Source: Bacteroidaceae bacterium (GTDB taxonomy: Bacteria > Bacteroidota > Bacteroidia > Bacteroidales > Bacteroidaceae). Taken from it: a stretch of DNA of 56,901 nucleotides. The translations under genes and the position numbers were made by a program. Below are positions 47,851 through 56,326 of this stretch, in pieces (position 1 is the stretch's first letter; every line of letters begins with the position of its first letter). Below the pieces are notes generated by a model. That model made no database searches. It saw nothing but the letters and a program-made list of their open reading frames with translations, and was not told the origin of the DNA. The stretch lies in contig JAKSIV010000014.1 of the NCBI GenBank assembly GCA_024398635.1, positions 1 to 56,901 of the forward strand, read 5' to 3'.

Positions 47851-50800
47851 ATGGGTTTTAACGAGTTTATTGGGAAACTGTTCGGAAACAAGCAGACCCG
47901 CGACATCAAGGAGATTCAGCCGTGGGTGGAGAAGATCAAGGCAGCATATCCCAAGTATGAAAAAATGTCCAATGATGAGCTGCGTGCCGCAACGCAGGCC
48001 ATCCGCAAGAAAGTCCAGGATTTTGTAATACCTGAAAAGAAACGTATTGAGGAACTTAAGGCTAAGGTAGAGCAGACGGAGCTTGAGGATAGAGAGCCTC
48101 TGTTCAATCAGATAGATAAGTTGGAGAAGGAGGTCCTTGACCGCTATGAGGTGGTTCTGGACGAGGTCCTGCCCGATGTGTTCGCAATAGTAAAGGATAC
48201 CGCACGCCGCTTTACGGAGAATGAGCAGGTAGAGGTTACGGCAACTGATTTTGACCGCGACTTGGCTGCCCGTCATGACTTTGTCATCATAGACGGTGAC
48301 AAGGCTCTGTGGCAGCAGCACTGGGTGGCCGGCGGTAACGATACCGTATGGAACATGATCCACTATGACGTACAGCTGTTTGGTGGCGTAGTTCTGCATA
48401 AGGGTAAGATTGCCGAGATGGCTACCGGTGAAGGTAAGACATTGGTGGCAACCCTGCCGGTATTCCTTAACGCCCTGACAGGCAATGGCGTACACGTGGT
48501 TACCGTGAACGACTATCTGGCCAAGCGTGATGCCGAGTGGATGGGCCCGCTCTATATGTTCCACGGCCTGTCTGTTGACTGCATCGACAAGCATCAGCCC
48601 AACTCGGAGGCCCGTCGTAACGCATACCGTGCCGATATCACATTCGGAACCAACAACGAGTTCGGTTTTGACTACCTGCGTGACAATATGGCCGGTCATC
48701 CCAATGAACTGGTACAGCGCGGTCATAACTATGCAATCGTGGATGAGGTTGACTCGGTGCTCATTGATGATGCCCGTACACCTCTTATCATATCAGGTCC
48801 CGTACCCAAGGGTGAGGACCAGCAGTTTGAGCAGCTGCGCCCGCAGGTGGAGCAGTTGTTTGAGGCACAGAAGCGTCTTGCAACACAATATCTGGCCGAT
48901 GCCCGTAAGAAGGTACATTCAGAGAATCAGGATGAGGTGAACGAGGGATTCCTCTCACTCTTCCGCAGCTTCAAGGCCCTGCCCAAGAACAAGGCTCTCA
49001 TCAAGTTCCTGAGCGAGCCGGGTATCAAGGTTGGCCTGCAGAAGACCGAGGAGATCTACATGGAGCAGCAGAACAAGCGTATGCCTGAGGCTGTGGAGCC
49101 CCTGTACTTTGTAATCGATGAGAAACTCAACAGCGTAGATCTTACCGATAAGGGTGTTGAGCTTATAAGCGGCACCAATCAGGAACCCGATTTCTTTATC
49201 CTGCCCGATATCGCAAGCCAGCTCTCAGAGCTTGAGAACGAGAAAGACCTGAGTCAGGAGGATCGTCTGGCCAAGAAGGATGAACTGCTCACCAACTACG
49301 CCGTAAAGAGTGAGCGCATACATACCATCAACCAGCTGCTCAAGGCCTACTGCATGTTTGAGCGCGATGTCGATTACATCGTGACCGAGGACGGCAAGGT
49401 CAAGATCGTAGACGAGCAGACCGGTCGTATCATGGAGGGCCGCCGTTGGAGTGACGGACTGCATCAGGCTGTCGAGGCCAAGGAGCGTGTCAACATCGAG
49501 GCCGCAACCCAGACATTCGCGACTATCACATTGCAGAACTACTTCCGTATGTATCACAAGTTGGCCGGTATGACCGGTACCGCTGAGACAGAGGCAGGTG
49601 AGTTCTGGGATATCTATAAGTTGGATGTGGTTGTAATACCCACCAACAAACCCATTGCACGTATCGATCAGAATGACCGCATTTACAAGACCAAGCGTGA
49701 AAAGTACAAGGCTGTCATCGAGGAGATTGTCAAGCTGGTAGGCGAGGGCCGTCCGGTACTGGTAGGTACCACATCGGTTGAGATAAGCGAGCAACTGAGC
49801 CGTATGCTTACCATGCGTAAGATTGAGCACAACGTGCTGAACGCCAAGCTGCATCAGAAGGAGGCAGATATCGTGGCCAAGGCCGGTCAGAAGAGCATAG
49901 TTACCATAGCCACCAACATGGCAGGTCGTGGTACCGATATCAAACTGTCACCCGAGGTCCGTGCTGCAGGCGGTCTTGCCATAGTAGGTACTGAGCGTCA
50001 TGAGAGCCGTCGAGTTGACCGTCAGCTGCGTGGTCGTTCGGGACGTCAGGGAGACCCGGGTTCATCAGTATTCTTTATCTCTCTTGAAGACAACCTGATG
50101 CGTCTGTTCGGATCAGACCGTATAGCTCCGCTTATGGATAAGCTGGGTCTGCAGGAGGATGAGATGATTGAGAACAGCTTCATCACCAAGCGCATTGAGC
50201 AGGCACAGAAGAAGGTCGAGGAGAACCACTTTGGCATACGTAAACGCTTGCTTGAATATGATGACGTGATGAACAAGCAGCGTACCGTTGTCTATGAGAA
50301 GCGCCGTCACGCCCTGATAGGTGAGCGCATAGGCATGGATATCGCCAATATGATATGGGACCGCTCAGCCGGTGCCGCCGAGAACTGCGCTGACTATGAG
50401 AGCCTGCAGATGGAGGCATTCCGTGTGCTTGCAATTGAACTCCCGTTTACCGAGGAGGAGTTCGACAAGATGAAGGTCGATGAGATATCGGAGCGCATAT
50501 TCGCAGCCGCCATGGACAACTTCAAGCGCAAATGCGAGCGTATGGCTCAGATAGTCACCCCTGTAATCAAGAAGGTATTCGAGGAGCAGGGTGACCGCTA
50601 TGAGAACATACTTATCCCGATAACTGACGGCCGCCGTGTATATCAGATCCCGTGCAACCTCAAGGAGGCATACGAGAGTGAGGGCAAGACCGTGGTTACA
50701 TCATTCCAGAAGGCAATCCTGCTGCATACCATAGACGAGTGCTGGAAAGAGAATCTGCGTGAACTGGATGAACTCAAACACTCAGTGCAGAATGCAAGTT

Positions 50801-51150
50801 ATGAGCAGAAAGACCCGTTGCTGATATTCAAATTGGAGTCTGTCACCCTTTTTGACAATATGGTCAACAAGATGAATGACCAGACCGTATCGATCCTGAT
50901 GCGCGGCCAGATACCTGAGCCCGATCCCGATCAGGTACGTGAGGCACCTGCCATGAACCGTCAGCAGCGTCGTCAGTATACCGAGAACCGTACCGATATG
51001 TCTGACCCCAACCAGCGTGCCGCAGCAGCCCGCGATACCCGTCAGCAGGTGCGTGAACCTATCCGTGTCGATAAGACTCCGGGCCGTAATGACCCGTGTC
51101 CGTGCGGTAGCGGCAAGAAGTTCAAGAACTGCCACGGCCAAGGACTGTAA
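47851..51150 (+). CDS. secA: Preprotein translocase ATPase SecA
   Basis: Motor that pushes unfolded proteins through SecYEG. 1099 residues, longer than the about 900 of E. coli and usual for Bacteroidota, with extra sequence in the N-terminal part (about 25-120) and in the first nucleotide-binding domain. Walker [11 protein letters not shown] at 190-199, DEAD-type [12 protein letters not shown] near 300, motif [12 protein letters not shown] near 690, helical scaffold, and a C-terminal zinc-binding tail [17 protein letters not shown] that binds SecB or phospholipid. Operon with the 51172 gene. Confidence 0.97.
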   Translation: MGFNEFIGKLFGNKQTRDIKEIQPWVEKIKAAYPKYEKMSNDELRAATQAIRKKVQDFVIPEKKRIEELKAKVEQTELEDREPLFNQIDKLEKEVLDRYEVVLDEVLPDVFAIVKDTARRFTENEQVEVTATDFDRDLAARHDFVIIDGDKALWQQHWVAGGNDTVWNMIHYDVQLFGGVVLHKGKIAEMATGEGKTLVATLPVFLNALTGNGVHVVTVNDYLAKRDAEWMGPLYMFHGLSVDCIDKHQPNSEARRNAYRADITFGTNNEFGFDYLRDNMAGHPNELVQRGHNYAIVDEVDSVLIDDARTPLIISGPVPKGEDQQFEQLRPQVEQLFEAQKRLATQYLADARKKVHSENQDEVNEGFLSLFRSFKALPKNKALIKFLSEPGIKVGLQKTEEIYMEQQNKRMPEAVEPLYFVIDEKLNSVDLTDKGVELISGTNQEPDFFILPDIASQLSELENEKDLSQEDRLAKKDELLTNYAVKSERIHTINQLLKAYCMFERDVDYIVTEDGKVKIVDEQTGRIMEGRRWSDGLHQAVEAKERVNIEAATQTFATITLQNYFRMYHKLAGMTGTAETEAGEFWDIYKLDVVVIPTNKPIARIDQNDRIYKTKREKYKAVIEEIVKLVGEGRPVLVGTTSVEISEQLSRMLTMRKIEHNVLNAKLHQKEADIVAKAGQKSIVTIATNMAGRGTDIKLSPEVRAAGGLAIVGTERHESRRVDRQLRGRSGRQGDPGSSVFFISLEDNLMRLFGSDRIAPLMDKLGLQEDEMIENSFITKRIEQAQKKVEENHFGIRKRLLEYDDVMNKQRTVVYEKRRHALIGERIGMDIANMIWDRSAGAAENCADYESLQMEAFRVLAIELPFTEEEFDKMKVDEISERIFAAAMDNFKRKCERMAQIVTPVIKKVFEEQGDRYENILIPITDGRRVYQIPCNLKEAYESEGKTVVTSFQKAILLHTIDECWKENLRELDELKHSVQNASYEQKDPLLIFKLESVTLFDNMVNKMNDQTVSILMRGQIPEPDPDQVREAPAMNRQQRRQYTENRTDMSDPNQRAAAARDTRQQVREPIRVDKTPGRNDPCPCGSGKKFKNCHGQGL

Positions 51151-51171
51151 GAATTACTAAACTATAAAGCT

Positions 51172-51615
51172 ATGAGACTGAGCGAATCATCATTCCAGGG
51201 AATCAAGACACTCATAAACGAGGCCTTGAGCGAGTTCCGTCGTCCGCAAGAACAATCTGTAGTCACGGATATTCATATCATGCCCATACGTGAGACGGGC
51301 GAGGTAACCATAAGTGATGATGACCGCGATCTGGCCACCACCCAGCTCTCTGACCTGGTTGAGATACCCGAAGAGGATTTCTATCAGGTTATGGAAAAAG
51401 CCCTTCGCCGTATCCTCAAGGATATAGACGAGGTTGAGCCGCTGGAGAACCTGGCTATCTGGAAGCCGTTCTCATTCGTCCTTGTGGACGATGACCGCGA
51501 GACCGTTGCAGAACTCATGCTCTTTGATGAGGACAACACCCTGCTTAGCCAGAGTCTTATGCAAGGTCTGGATGAGGAGCTTGACTCGTTCCTCAAAGAC
51601 CTTTTGGCAGAGTAA
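51172..51615 (+). CDS. Conserved protein of unknown function downstream of secA
   Basis: 147 residues, acidic, no signal peptide or membrane segment. Predicted alpha/beta: helix at 5-20, strands around VVTDIHIMPI and FSFVLVDDDRETVAELMLFDED, and a long acidic C-terminal helix (LMQGLDEELDSFLKDLLAE). No family recognised. It lies 21 bp after secA and before a strong terminator, so the two share a transcript; a role connected with SecA is only a guess. Confidence 0.8.
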   Translation: MRLSESSFQGIKTLINEALSEFRRPQEQSVVTDIHIMPIRETGEVTISDDDRDLATTQLSDLVEIPEEDFYQVMEKALRRILKDIDEVEPLENLAIWKPFSFVLVDDDRETVAELMLFDEDNTLLSQSLMQGLDEELDSFLKDLLAE

Positions 51616-51635
51616 TTTTTAGCGCCGATTACTTG

Positions 51636-51673
51636 CTCGCTAGTTAGGGAGTTTTTGTTCCTTAACTAGCGAG
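51636..51673 (+). terminator. Terminator of the secA operon
   Basis: 16-bp stem with two G:U pairs, CTCGCTAGTTAGGGAG (51636-51651) with TTCCTTAACTAGCGAG (51658-51673), followed by TTTGTTTTG. Confidence 0.85.
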
Positions 51674-51692
51674 TTTGTTTTGATGTTGTTCA

Positions 51693-52115
51693 CTATCTCT
51701 CATTGAAGATGAAATCAAGTCCTTGTTTGCAATAATAATCAAAACGGGTGTCACTTGAGATTAGTGGCATCTTCAATGTCATTGCATGAGAAATTATCAC
51801 ATGGTCACTTGGATCACGATGGTTCTGTGCTTTATTTAAACGCAGCTTTGAATATGTGTACATTACTTCCTTTTGTATGGGCAAGATTTCCACATAGTAT
51901 GTTTCTTCAATAGAACGAACCATATCTTCGGCCGTTTTCCATTTTTTGTTTCCCAAACCTTTACTGTTATAGGCTACAATAAGTTCACGTACACTCTCAT
52001 TGCTAATATACAACAAGGAATCAGGTTCACTAAGCAATGATAATACATTAGGATGAAGCTTTTTTCGATCTGTGCTCAGGTAAAGAAAGATGTTTGTGTC
52101 AATCAGGTATCTCAT
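51693..52115 (-). CDS. PIN-domain toxin (VapC-like)
   Basis: 140 residues from ATG 52115 (MRYLIDTNIFLYL). PIN-domain ribonuclease acids are in place: D6 (LIDTN), E44 (SVREL), D104 (DPSDHVIISHA) and D122 (LISSDTRF). VapC toxins cut tRNA or rRNA when their antitoxin is lost. The longer frame from 52181 overlaps the antitoxin gene and is rejected. Lies 13 bp after the small antitoxin-like gene. Confidence 0.88.
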   Translation of the reverse strand: MRYLIDTNIFLYLSTDRKKLHPNVLSLLSEPDSLLYISNESVRELIVAYNSKGLGNKKWKTAEDMVRSIEETYYVEILPIQKEVMYTYSKLRLNKAQNHRDPSDHVIISHAMTLKMPLISSDTRFDYYCKQGLDFIFNER

Positions 52116-52128
52116 AAAGCAAACATCT

Positions 52129-52293
52129 TTATAATAACAACATCGGATCTTTAACCCATACTTCTCCTTGATGCTCAGCAAAGGCTTTCATACTTTTGTT
52201 TTGTGGAACAATAGTTGCATTAATTGCTCTTCTCTCCTCAGGAGTGTACTTTTTCATCTTCCTGGGAGGTTTTTTTTCTTTTTTTGTTTCCAT
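52129..52293 (-). CDS. Small antitoxin-like protein paired with VapC
   Basis: 54 residues from ATG 52293: a Lys-rich N-terminus (METKKEKKPPRKMKKY), one likely helix (TPEERRAINA) and a hydrophobic C-terminal end that may clamp the toxin (AFAEHQGEVWVKDPMLLL). Position just upstream of a PIN toxin, with 13 bp spacing, is the standard antitoxin place. The sequence belongs to no DNA-binding family I recognise. A one-mismatch -7 box, TATCTTTA (52330 to 52323), lies upstream. Confidence 0.7.
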   Translation of the reverse strand: METKKEKKPPRKMKKYTPEERRAINATIVPQNKSMKAFAEHQGEVWVKDPMLLL

Positions 52294-52631
52294 GATTATT
52301 ATCAATTTATCGTTTGTGGTTGTAAAGATACGTTGTACGATGGAAAACACAAAAAAGCCGAAACCATTTTTGCATATACACGACACTTTTTATTTATAAA
52401 CCTCATTGTAGTTTCATTGTACTGGGTGTAGCGGCCAGTTACGACCTGCCCGTTCTCCTGATTGGCTCTGCTCTCAGTTTGACCAGCCTTGCCGGTGCTT
52501 GCGAGTGTTGCCAATGCTGCGACGGTTAGCGTTGCTATCACCGCCAAGAACATGTAGTTCCACTTTTGTTAATTAATCTCGTAAACATATTTTCTTTATT
52601 TTAAATATTATTTTGTATTGACTCAGGTCCT
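52294..52631. other. Intergenic region between TA pair and AraC-domain gene
   Basis: 338 bp. Holds the TA promoter box (52323-52330), the possible remnant ORF (52302-52553) and an AT-rich tract (about 52561-52620) before the AraC-type gene. No other structure was seen. Confidence 0.4.
52302..52553 (-). CDS. Possible small ORF or gene remnant
   Basis: Open frame of 83 codons starting MFLAVIATLTVAALATLAST, which looks like an export signal, followed by a short polar part (KAGQTESRANQENGQVVTGRY) that loses protein-like composition after about residue 52. GC-rich coding-like sequence stops abruptly near 52410. It may be the decayed start of a secreted protein interrupted by the TA locus, or chance. 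Confidence 0.3.
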   Translation of the reverse strand: MFLAVIATLTVAALATLASTGKAGQTESRANQENGQVVTGRYTQYNETTMRFINKKCRVYAKMVSAFLCFPSYNVSLQPQTIN

Positions 52632-53000
52632 ATGGCAGGCGCTGCCACATCGGGCTACGACAAGATAATGGATGCGTTCAAACAGCATATGGAGAAAGAG
52701 CAGGGATTCCTTAATCCTACGCTCACTATTGAGGAGATTTCACGCACGCTCAATACTAACCGTACATACGTTTCAAAACTGGTGAGTCTGTATTACGGCA
52801 TGCCTTTCCCTGACTATCTGAACAGTTTGCGTATGAACTATGCCAAACAGATGATGACGGACGAGCCGGACGCATCTCTTGACTATATCGCAGCCAAGAG
52901 CGGCTTCCAGAGTTCCACCCAGTTTATACGTAAGTTCCGTGAGACAGAGGGTATCACTCCCACAGTCTGGAAAACCCTACAACGCAAACAGAAATCCTGA
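52632..53000 (+). CDS. Orphan AraC-type DNA-binding domain (truncated regulator?)
   Basis: 122 residues made of an AraC HTH domain only: first helix-turn-helix LTIEEISRTLNTNRTYVSKLVSLYYG (about 30-55), the sequence FPDYLNSLRMNYAKQMM, second helix-turn-helix DYIAAKSGFQSSTQFIRKFRETEGITP. Bacteroidota proteins of this class normally carry a large sensor and membrane part before it; here the frame is closed upstream by a stop at 52602-52604. Either a short stand-alone regulator or the surviving 3' end of a longer gene. Ends at a strong terminator. Confidence 0.7.
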   Translation: MAGAATSGYDKIMDAFKQHMEKEQGFLNPTLTIEEISRTLNTNRTYVSKLVSLYYGMPFPDYLNSLRMNYAKQMMTDEPDASLDYIAAKSGFQSSTQFIRKFRETEGITPTVWKTLQRKQKS

Positions 53001-53007
53001 TTCTTAT

Positions 53008-53040
53008 AACGGTCGGAAAACCCGACCGTTTTTTTTTTTT
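53008..53040 (+). terminator. Terminator behind the AraC-domain gene
   Basis: 9-bp stem AACGGTCGG (53008-53016) with CCGACCGTT (53022-53030), loop of 5, followed by a run of twelve Ts (53029-53040). Confidence 0.92.
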
Positions 53041-53072
53041 GTTAATGCGGGCGGGTGTTTGGGGGATTTGAT

Positions 53073-53080
53073 TAAATTTG
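53073..53080 (+). promoter_or_regulatory. -7 box of the V-ATPase operon
   Basis: TAAATTTG fits TAnnTTTG exactly, 59 bp before the subunit E ATG and directly after the preceding terminator. The upstream TTTG (53058-53061) is only 11 bp away, so the -33 box is uncertain. Confidence 0.55.
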
Positions 53081-53139
53081 CGAATCTATACGGTGAAACT
53101 ATCGTATGGCATGAAACGGAGAATTATCAATTATAACCT

Positions 53140-53730
53140 ATGAATACCAAAATCCAGGAACTTACCGACATTATATATAATGAAGGTGTAGCTAAAGGTC
53201 AGGCCGAGGCTGACCAGATTCTGGCCCAGGCCAAAGAGGAAGCCCAGAAAATCATTCAGGATGCACGTAAGGAGGCCGATGCCCTGCTGGCATCAGCAAA
53301 GAAGGAGAGCGCCGATAACGCCGATAATGTGCGCAAGGAGCTCAAGCTCTATGCAGCTCAGGCTGCGGAGGCCCTCAAGAGCGAGATTGCAACCGTGGTG
53401 ACCGATAAGATCGTATCGGACTCCGTGAAGGGCTTTACCGCCGATCAGAAGGCTTTCAACGAGTTTATACTCAAGATTGCACAGGAGTGGGGTAAGAACC
53501 AGCAGATTGAGATTAAATCGGCCGATGCCGAATCTCTCAAGAAGTATTTCACTGCCAATGCCAAGGATCTGCTTGACAAGGGTGTCAAGATTACTCAGGT
53601 GAACGGTCGTGCCGCGGAGTTTAGCATCCAGCCTGCCGACGGCTCGTATAAGGTGAACTTTGGCACCGAGGAGTTTGAGAACTGGTTCAAGTCAATACTG
53701 CGCCCGCAGCTGGTTGAGACCCTGTTCTGA
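53140..53730 (+). CDS. atpE: V-type ATP synthase subunit E
   Basis: Peripheral stalk of the V/A-type rotary ATPase. 196 residues: long charged coiled coil at 1-85 (GVAKGQAEADQILAQAKEEAQKIIQDARKEADALL), then a globular C-terminal half. First gene of the operon; its stop overlaps the next ATG by 1 bp. Confidence 0.88.
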   Translation: MNTKIQELTDIIYNEGVAKGQAEADQILAQAKEEAQKIIQDARKEADALLASAKKESADNADNVRKELKLYAAQAAEALKSEIATVVTDKIVSDSVKGFTADQKAFNEFILKIAQEWGKNQQIEIKSADAESLKKYFTANAKDLLDKGVKITQVNGRAAEFSIQPADGSYKVNFGTEEFENWFKSILRPQLVETLF

Positions 53731-54521
53731 TGAGTAATTACTATTACATAATATCCGGGCTGCCTGACATCAGTTTTGATGACAGCAAGGCTGCGCTTTC
53801 TCTCGATCAGTTCCGTACCGAGGTCTATGAGGCCCTGAGCAGTGCTGACCGTAAGGTTATGGATTTGCTCATATTGGAGAACGAATGCCGTAACCTGATA
53901 GGTTCTGAGCGTATAGAGGAGCTGATTGCCTCCGTGAAGGCTCAGGAGCCGTGCCCCGAAGGAGTCCCGCAGTTTATGTATCAGTTCGTTCAGGAGTGGG
54001 TGGATGAGAGCTGGCGTGAAAAGGCTGCTTTCGCCGAAGACCGTTTGTGGAGTCTCTTCTACGAGTACGCTATGCATTCAAGCAATGAGTTTGTACGTAA
54101 ATGGTACGAATTCAATCTGGATATCAACAATATCTTATCGGCCGTAATGGCACGTAAGTATGGTCTTGACATCCAGAAGGTGATTGTGGGTGCGAATGAT
54201 GCCGCACATGCGCTGCGTACAAGCGGTGCCCGCGACTGGGGATTGAGCCAGGAGCTGGAGTATTTCGAGGATGTGGTTCGCCTGACTGATGAGAGTGATC
54301 TGGCTCAGCGTGAGCGCAAGGCCGATATGCTGCGTTGGCGCTGGCTGGAGGAGAATACTTTCTTCAACTACTTTACGGTAGAGAAGCTGTTCTCATACAT
54401 GGTTCGCCTGGGAATGGTGGAGCGCTGGACAAGTATGGACCGCGAGAAGGGCCAGAAACTGTTCCGCGAGATGATAGGAACACTTAAGGACCAGACAGAA
54501 GTACCGGCAGAGTTCCGATAA
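53730..54521 (+). CDS. DUF2764 protein of the V-ATPase operon
   Basis: 263 residues, helical, starting SNYYYIISGLPDISFDDSKA, the opening of DUF2764 proteins, with WYEFNLDINNILSAVMARKYGLD near residue 130. In Bacteroidota V-ATPase operons this gene sits between subunits E and A and is thought to be the counterpart of subunit C (the rotor-to-membrane linker). That role is inference from position and fold. Confidence 0.85.
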   Translation: MSNYYYIISGLPDISFDDSKAALSLDQFRTEVYEALSSADRKVMDLLILENECRNLIGSERIEELIASVKAQEPCPEGVPQFMYQFVQEWVDESWREKAAFAEDRLWSLFYEYAMHSSNEFVRKWYEFNLDINNILSAVMARKYGLDIQKVIVGANDAAHALRTSGARDWGLSQELEYFEDVVRLTDESDLAQRERKADMLRWRWLEENTFFNYFTVEKLFSYMVRLGMVERWTSMDREKGQKLFREMIGTLKDQTEVPAEFR

Positions 54522-54524
54522 ATT

Positions 54525-54552
54525 GAAAATTGAGAATTGAAAATTGAAAATT
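54525..54552. repeat. GAAAATT 7-bp tandem repeat
   Basis: Four head-to-tail units GAAAATT-GAGAATT-GAAAATT-GAAAATT fill the gap between the DUF2764 stop and the subunit A ATG. Same unit as the AATTTTC repeat before ung (20496-20523), inverted. Confidence 0.85.
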
Positions 54553-54556
54553 AAAT

Positions 54557-56314
54557 ATGGCAACAAAAGGTATTGTTAGAGGTGTCATTGCGAACATGGT
54601 CACACTGAAGGTGGACGGCCCTGTTGCGCAGAATGAGATCTGCTATATCGAGACAGGCGGCGACAAGCTGATGTCGGAGGTCATCAAGGTGCAGGGCGAG
54701 AATGTGTTCGTCCAGGTATTTGAGAGCACCCGTGGCCTTAAGGTCGGTTCGCCCGCCGAGTTTACCGGTCACATGCTGGAGGTTACGCTGGGTCCTGGCA
54801 TGCTGTCACACAACTTTGACGGTCTGCAGAATGACCTGGACAAGATGACGGGCGTGTTCCTTAAGCGCGGTGAGTACACCTATCCGTTGGATAATGACCG
54901 CCTGTGGAAGTTTGAGCCTATCGTCAAAGTAGGTGATAAGGTGCAGGCATCAGACTGGCTGGGTAAGGTTGAGGAGAACTTCCAGCCCCTTAAGATAATG
55001 GCTCCGTTCCAGCTAGAGGGTGAGTATACCGTCAAGAAGATCGTGTCCGAGGGTGAGTACCGCATTATCGATGAGATTGCGGTTCTGGAGAACGCCAAGG
55101 GTGATACGGTCAGCGTGAACATGATTCAGAAATGGCCGGTTAAGGTGGCTATGACCAACTACCGCGAGAAACCGCGTCCATTCAAGCTGCTTGAGACAGG
55201 TGTACGTTCCATTGATACCCTTAACCCCATCGTTGAAGGCGGTACAGGATTCATTCCCGGCCCGTTCGGTACAGGTAAGACTGTGCTGCAGCACGCTATT
55301 TCAAAGCAGGCCGAGGCCGATATCGTGGTAATAGCTGCATGCGGTGAGCGTGCCAATGAGGTTGTGGAGATCTTCACCGAGTTCCCCGAGCTGGATGACC
55401 CGCATACAGGGCGTAAGCTGATGGAGCGTACCATCATCATCGCAAATACGTCAAACATGCCGGTTGCAGCCCGTGAGGCATCGGTTTACACCGCAATGGC
55501 AATATCGGAGTATTACCGTTCGATGGGTTTGCGCGTTCTGCTGATGGCTGACTCCACTTCACGTTGGGCACAGGCTCTGCGTGAGATGTCGAACCGTATG
55601 GAGGAGCTGCCCGGTCCGGATGCTTTCCCGATGGATATTTCATCTATCATCGCAAACTTCTACGGACGTGCAGGTTATGTTTACTTGAACAACGGCCAGC
55701 CGGGTTCTATCACGTTCATCGGCACCGTATCGCCTGCCGGCGGTAACCTTAAGGAGCCTGTGACCGAGAATACCAAGAAGGTGGCCCGCTGCTTCTACGC
55801 TCTTGAGCAGGAGCGTGCCGACCGCAAGCGTTATCCGGCCATCAACCCCATTGATTCTTACTCAAAGTATCTGGATTATCCGGAATTTGACAAGTATATT
55901 ACCGACCGCATTGACAGCGAGTGGATAAGCAAGGTTAACGAGCTTAAGACACGTCTGCTGCGCGGTAAGGAGATATCAGAACAGATCAACATCTTAGGTG
56001 ATGACGGCGTTCCCGTTGATTATCACGTAACGTTCTGGAAATCAGAGCTTATTGACTTTATCGTGCTGCAGCAGGATGCGTTCGATGAGATTGATGCCGT
56101 GACCCCGATGGAACGTCAGGTGACCATCGTGGACCGCGTTATTGACATCTGTCACACCGAGTTCAAGTTTGACCATTTCCTGGATGTGATCGAGTACTTC
56201 AAGAAGGTAATCAACCTGTGCAAGCAGATGAACTACCAGCCGTTTGAGTCAGAGAAGTATTTTGAATACGAGAAGGAGCTCAAGGCTCTTCTTGCTGAAC
56301 GTAAAACCGCTTAA
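54557..56314 (+). CDS. atpA: V-type ATP synthase subunit A (catalytic)
   Basis: ATP-hydrolysing or -forming subunit of the V/A-ATPase. 585 residues: N-terminal beta-barrel, the non-homologous insertion domain (about 115-190), P-loop GPFGTGKTVLQH at 235-246, catalytic Glu in ACGERANEV, SNMPVAAREAS, and the ADSTSRWAQALREMS arginine/serine segment. Reached across the 7-bp repeat spacer. In gut Bacteroidales such pumps probably work with sodium or protons; the sequence of this subunit does not say which. Confidence 0.96.
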   Translation: MATKGIVRGVIANMVTLKVDGPVAQNEICYIETGGDKLMSEVIKVQGENVFVQVFESTRGLKVGSPAEFTGHMLEVTLGPGMLSHNFDGLQNDLDKMTGVFLKRGEYTYPLDNDRLWKFEPIVKVGDKVQASDWLGKVEENFQPLKIMAPFQLEGEYTVKKIVSEGEYRIIDEIAVLENAKGDTVSVNMIQKWPVKVAMTNYREKPRPFKLLETGVRSIDTLNPIVEGGTGFIPGPFGTGKTVLQHAISKQAEADIVVIAACGERANEVVEIFTEFPELDDPHTGRKLMERTIIIANTSNMPVAAREASVYTAMAISEYYRSMGLRVLLMADSTSRWAQALREMSNRMEELPGPDAFPMDISSIIANFYGRAGYVYLNNGQPGSITFIGTVSPAGGNLKEPVTENTKKVARCFYALEQERADRKRYPAINPIDSYSKYLDYPEFDKYITDRIDSEWISKVNELKTRLLRGKEISEQINILGDDGVPVDYHVTFWKSELIDFIVLQQDAFDEIDAVTPMERQVTIVDRVIDICHTEFKFDHFLDVIEYFKKVINLCKQMNYQPFESEKYFEYEKELKALLAERKTA

Positions 56315-56326
56315 CCCGCTATAGCT

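Noticed and set aside
47740..48726. 328-residue antisense frame over secA
   Set aside because: It overlaps the conserved start of secA completely and has a shadow-type composition.
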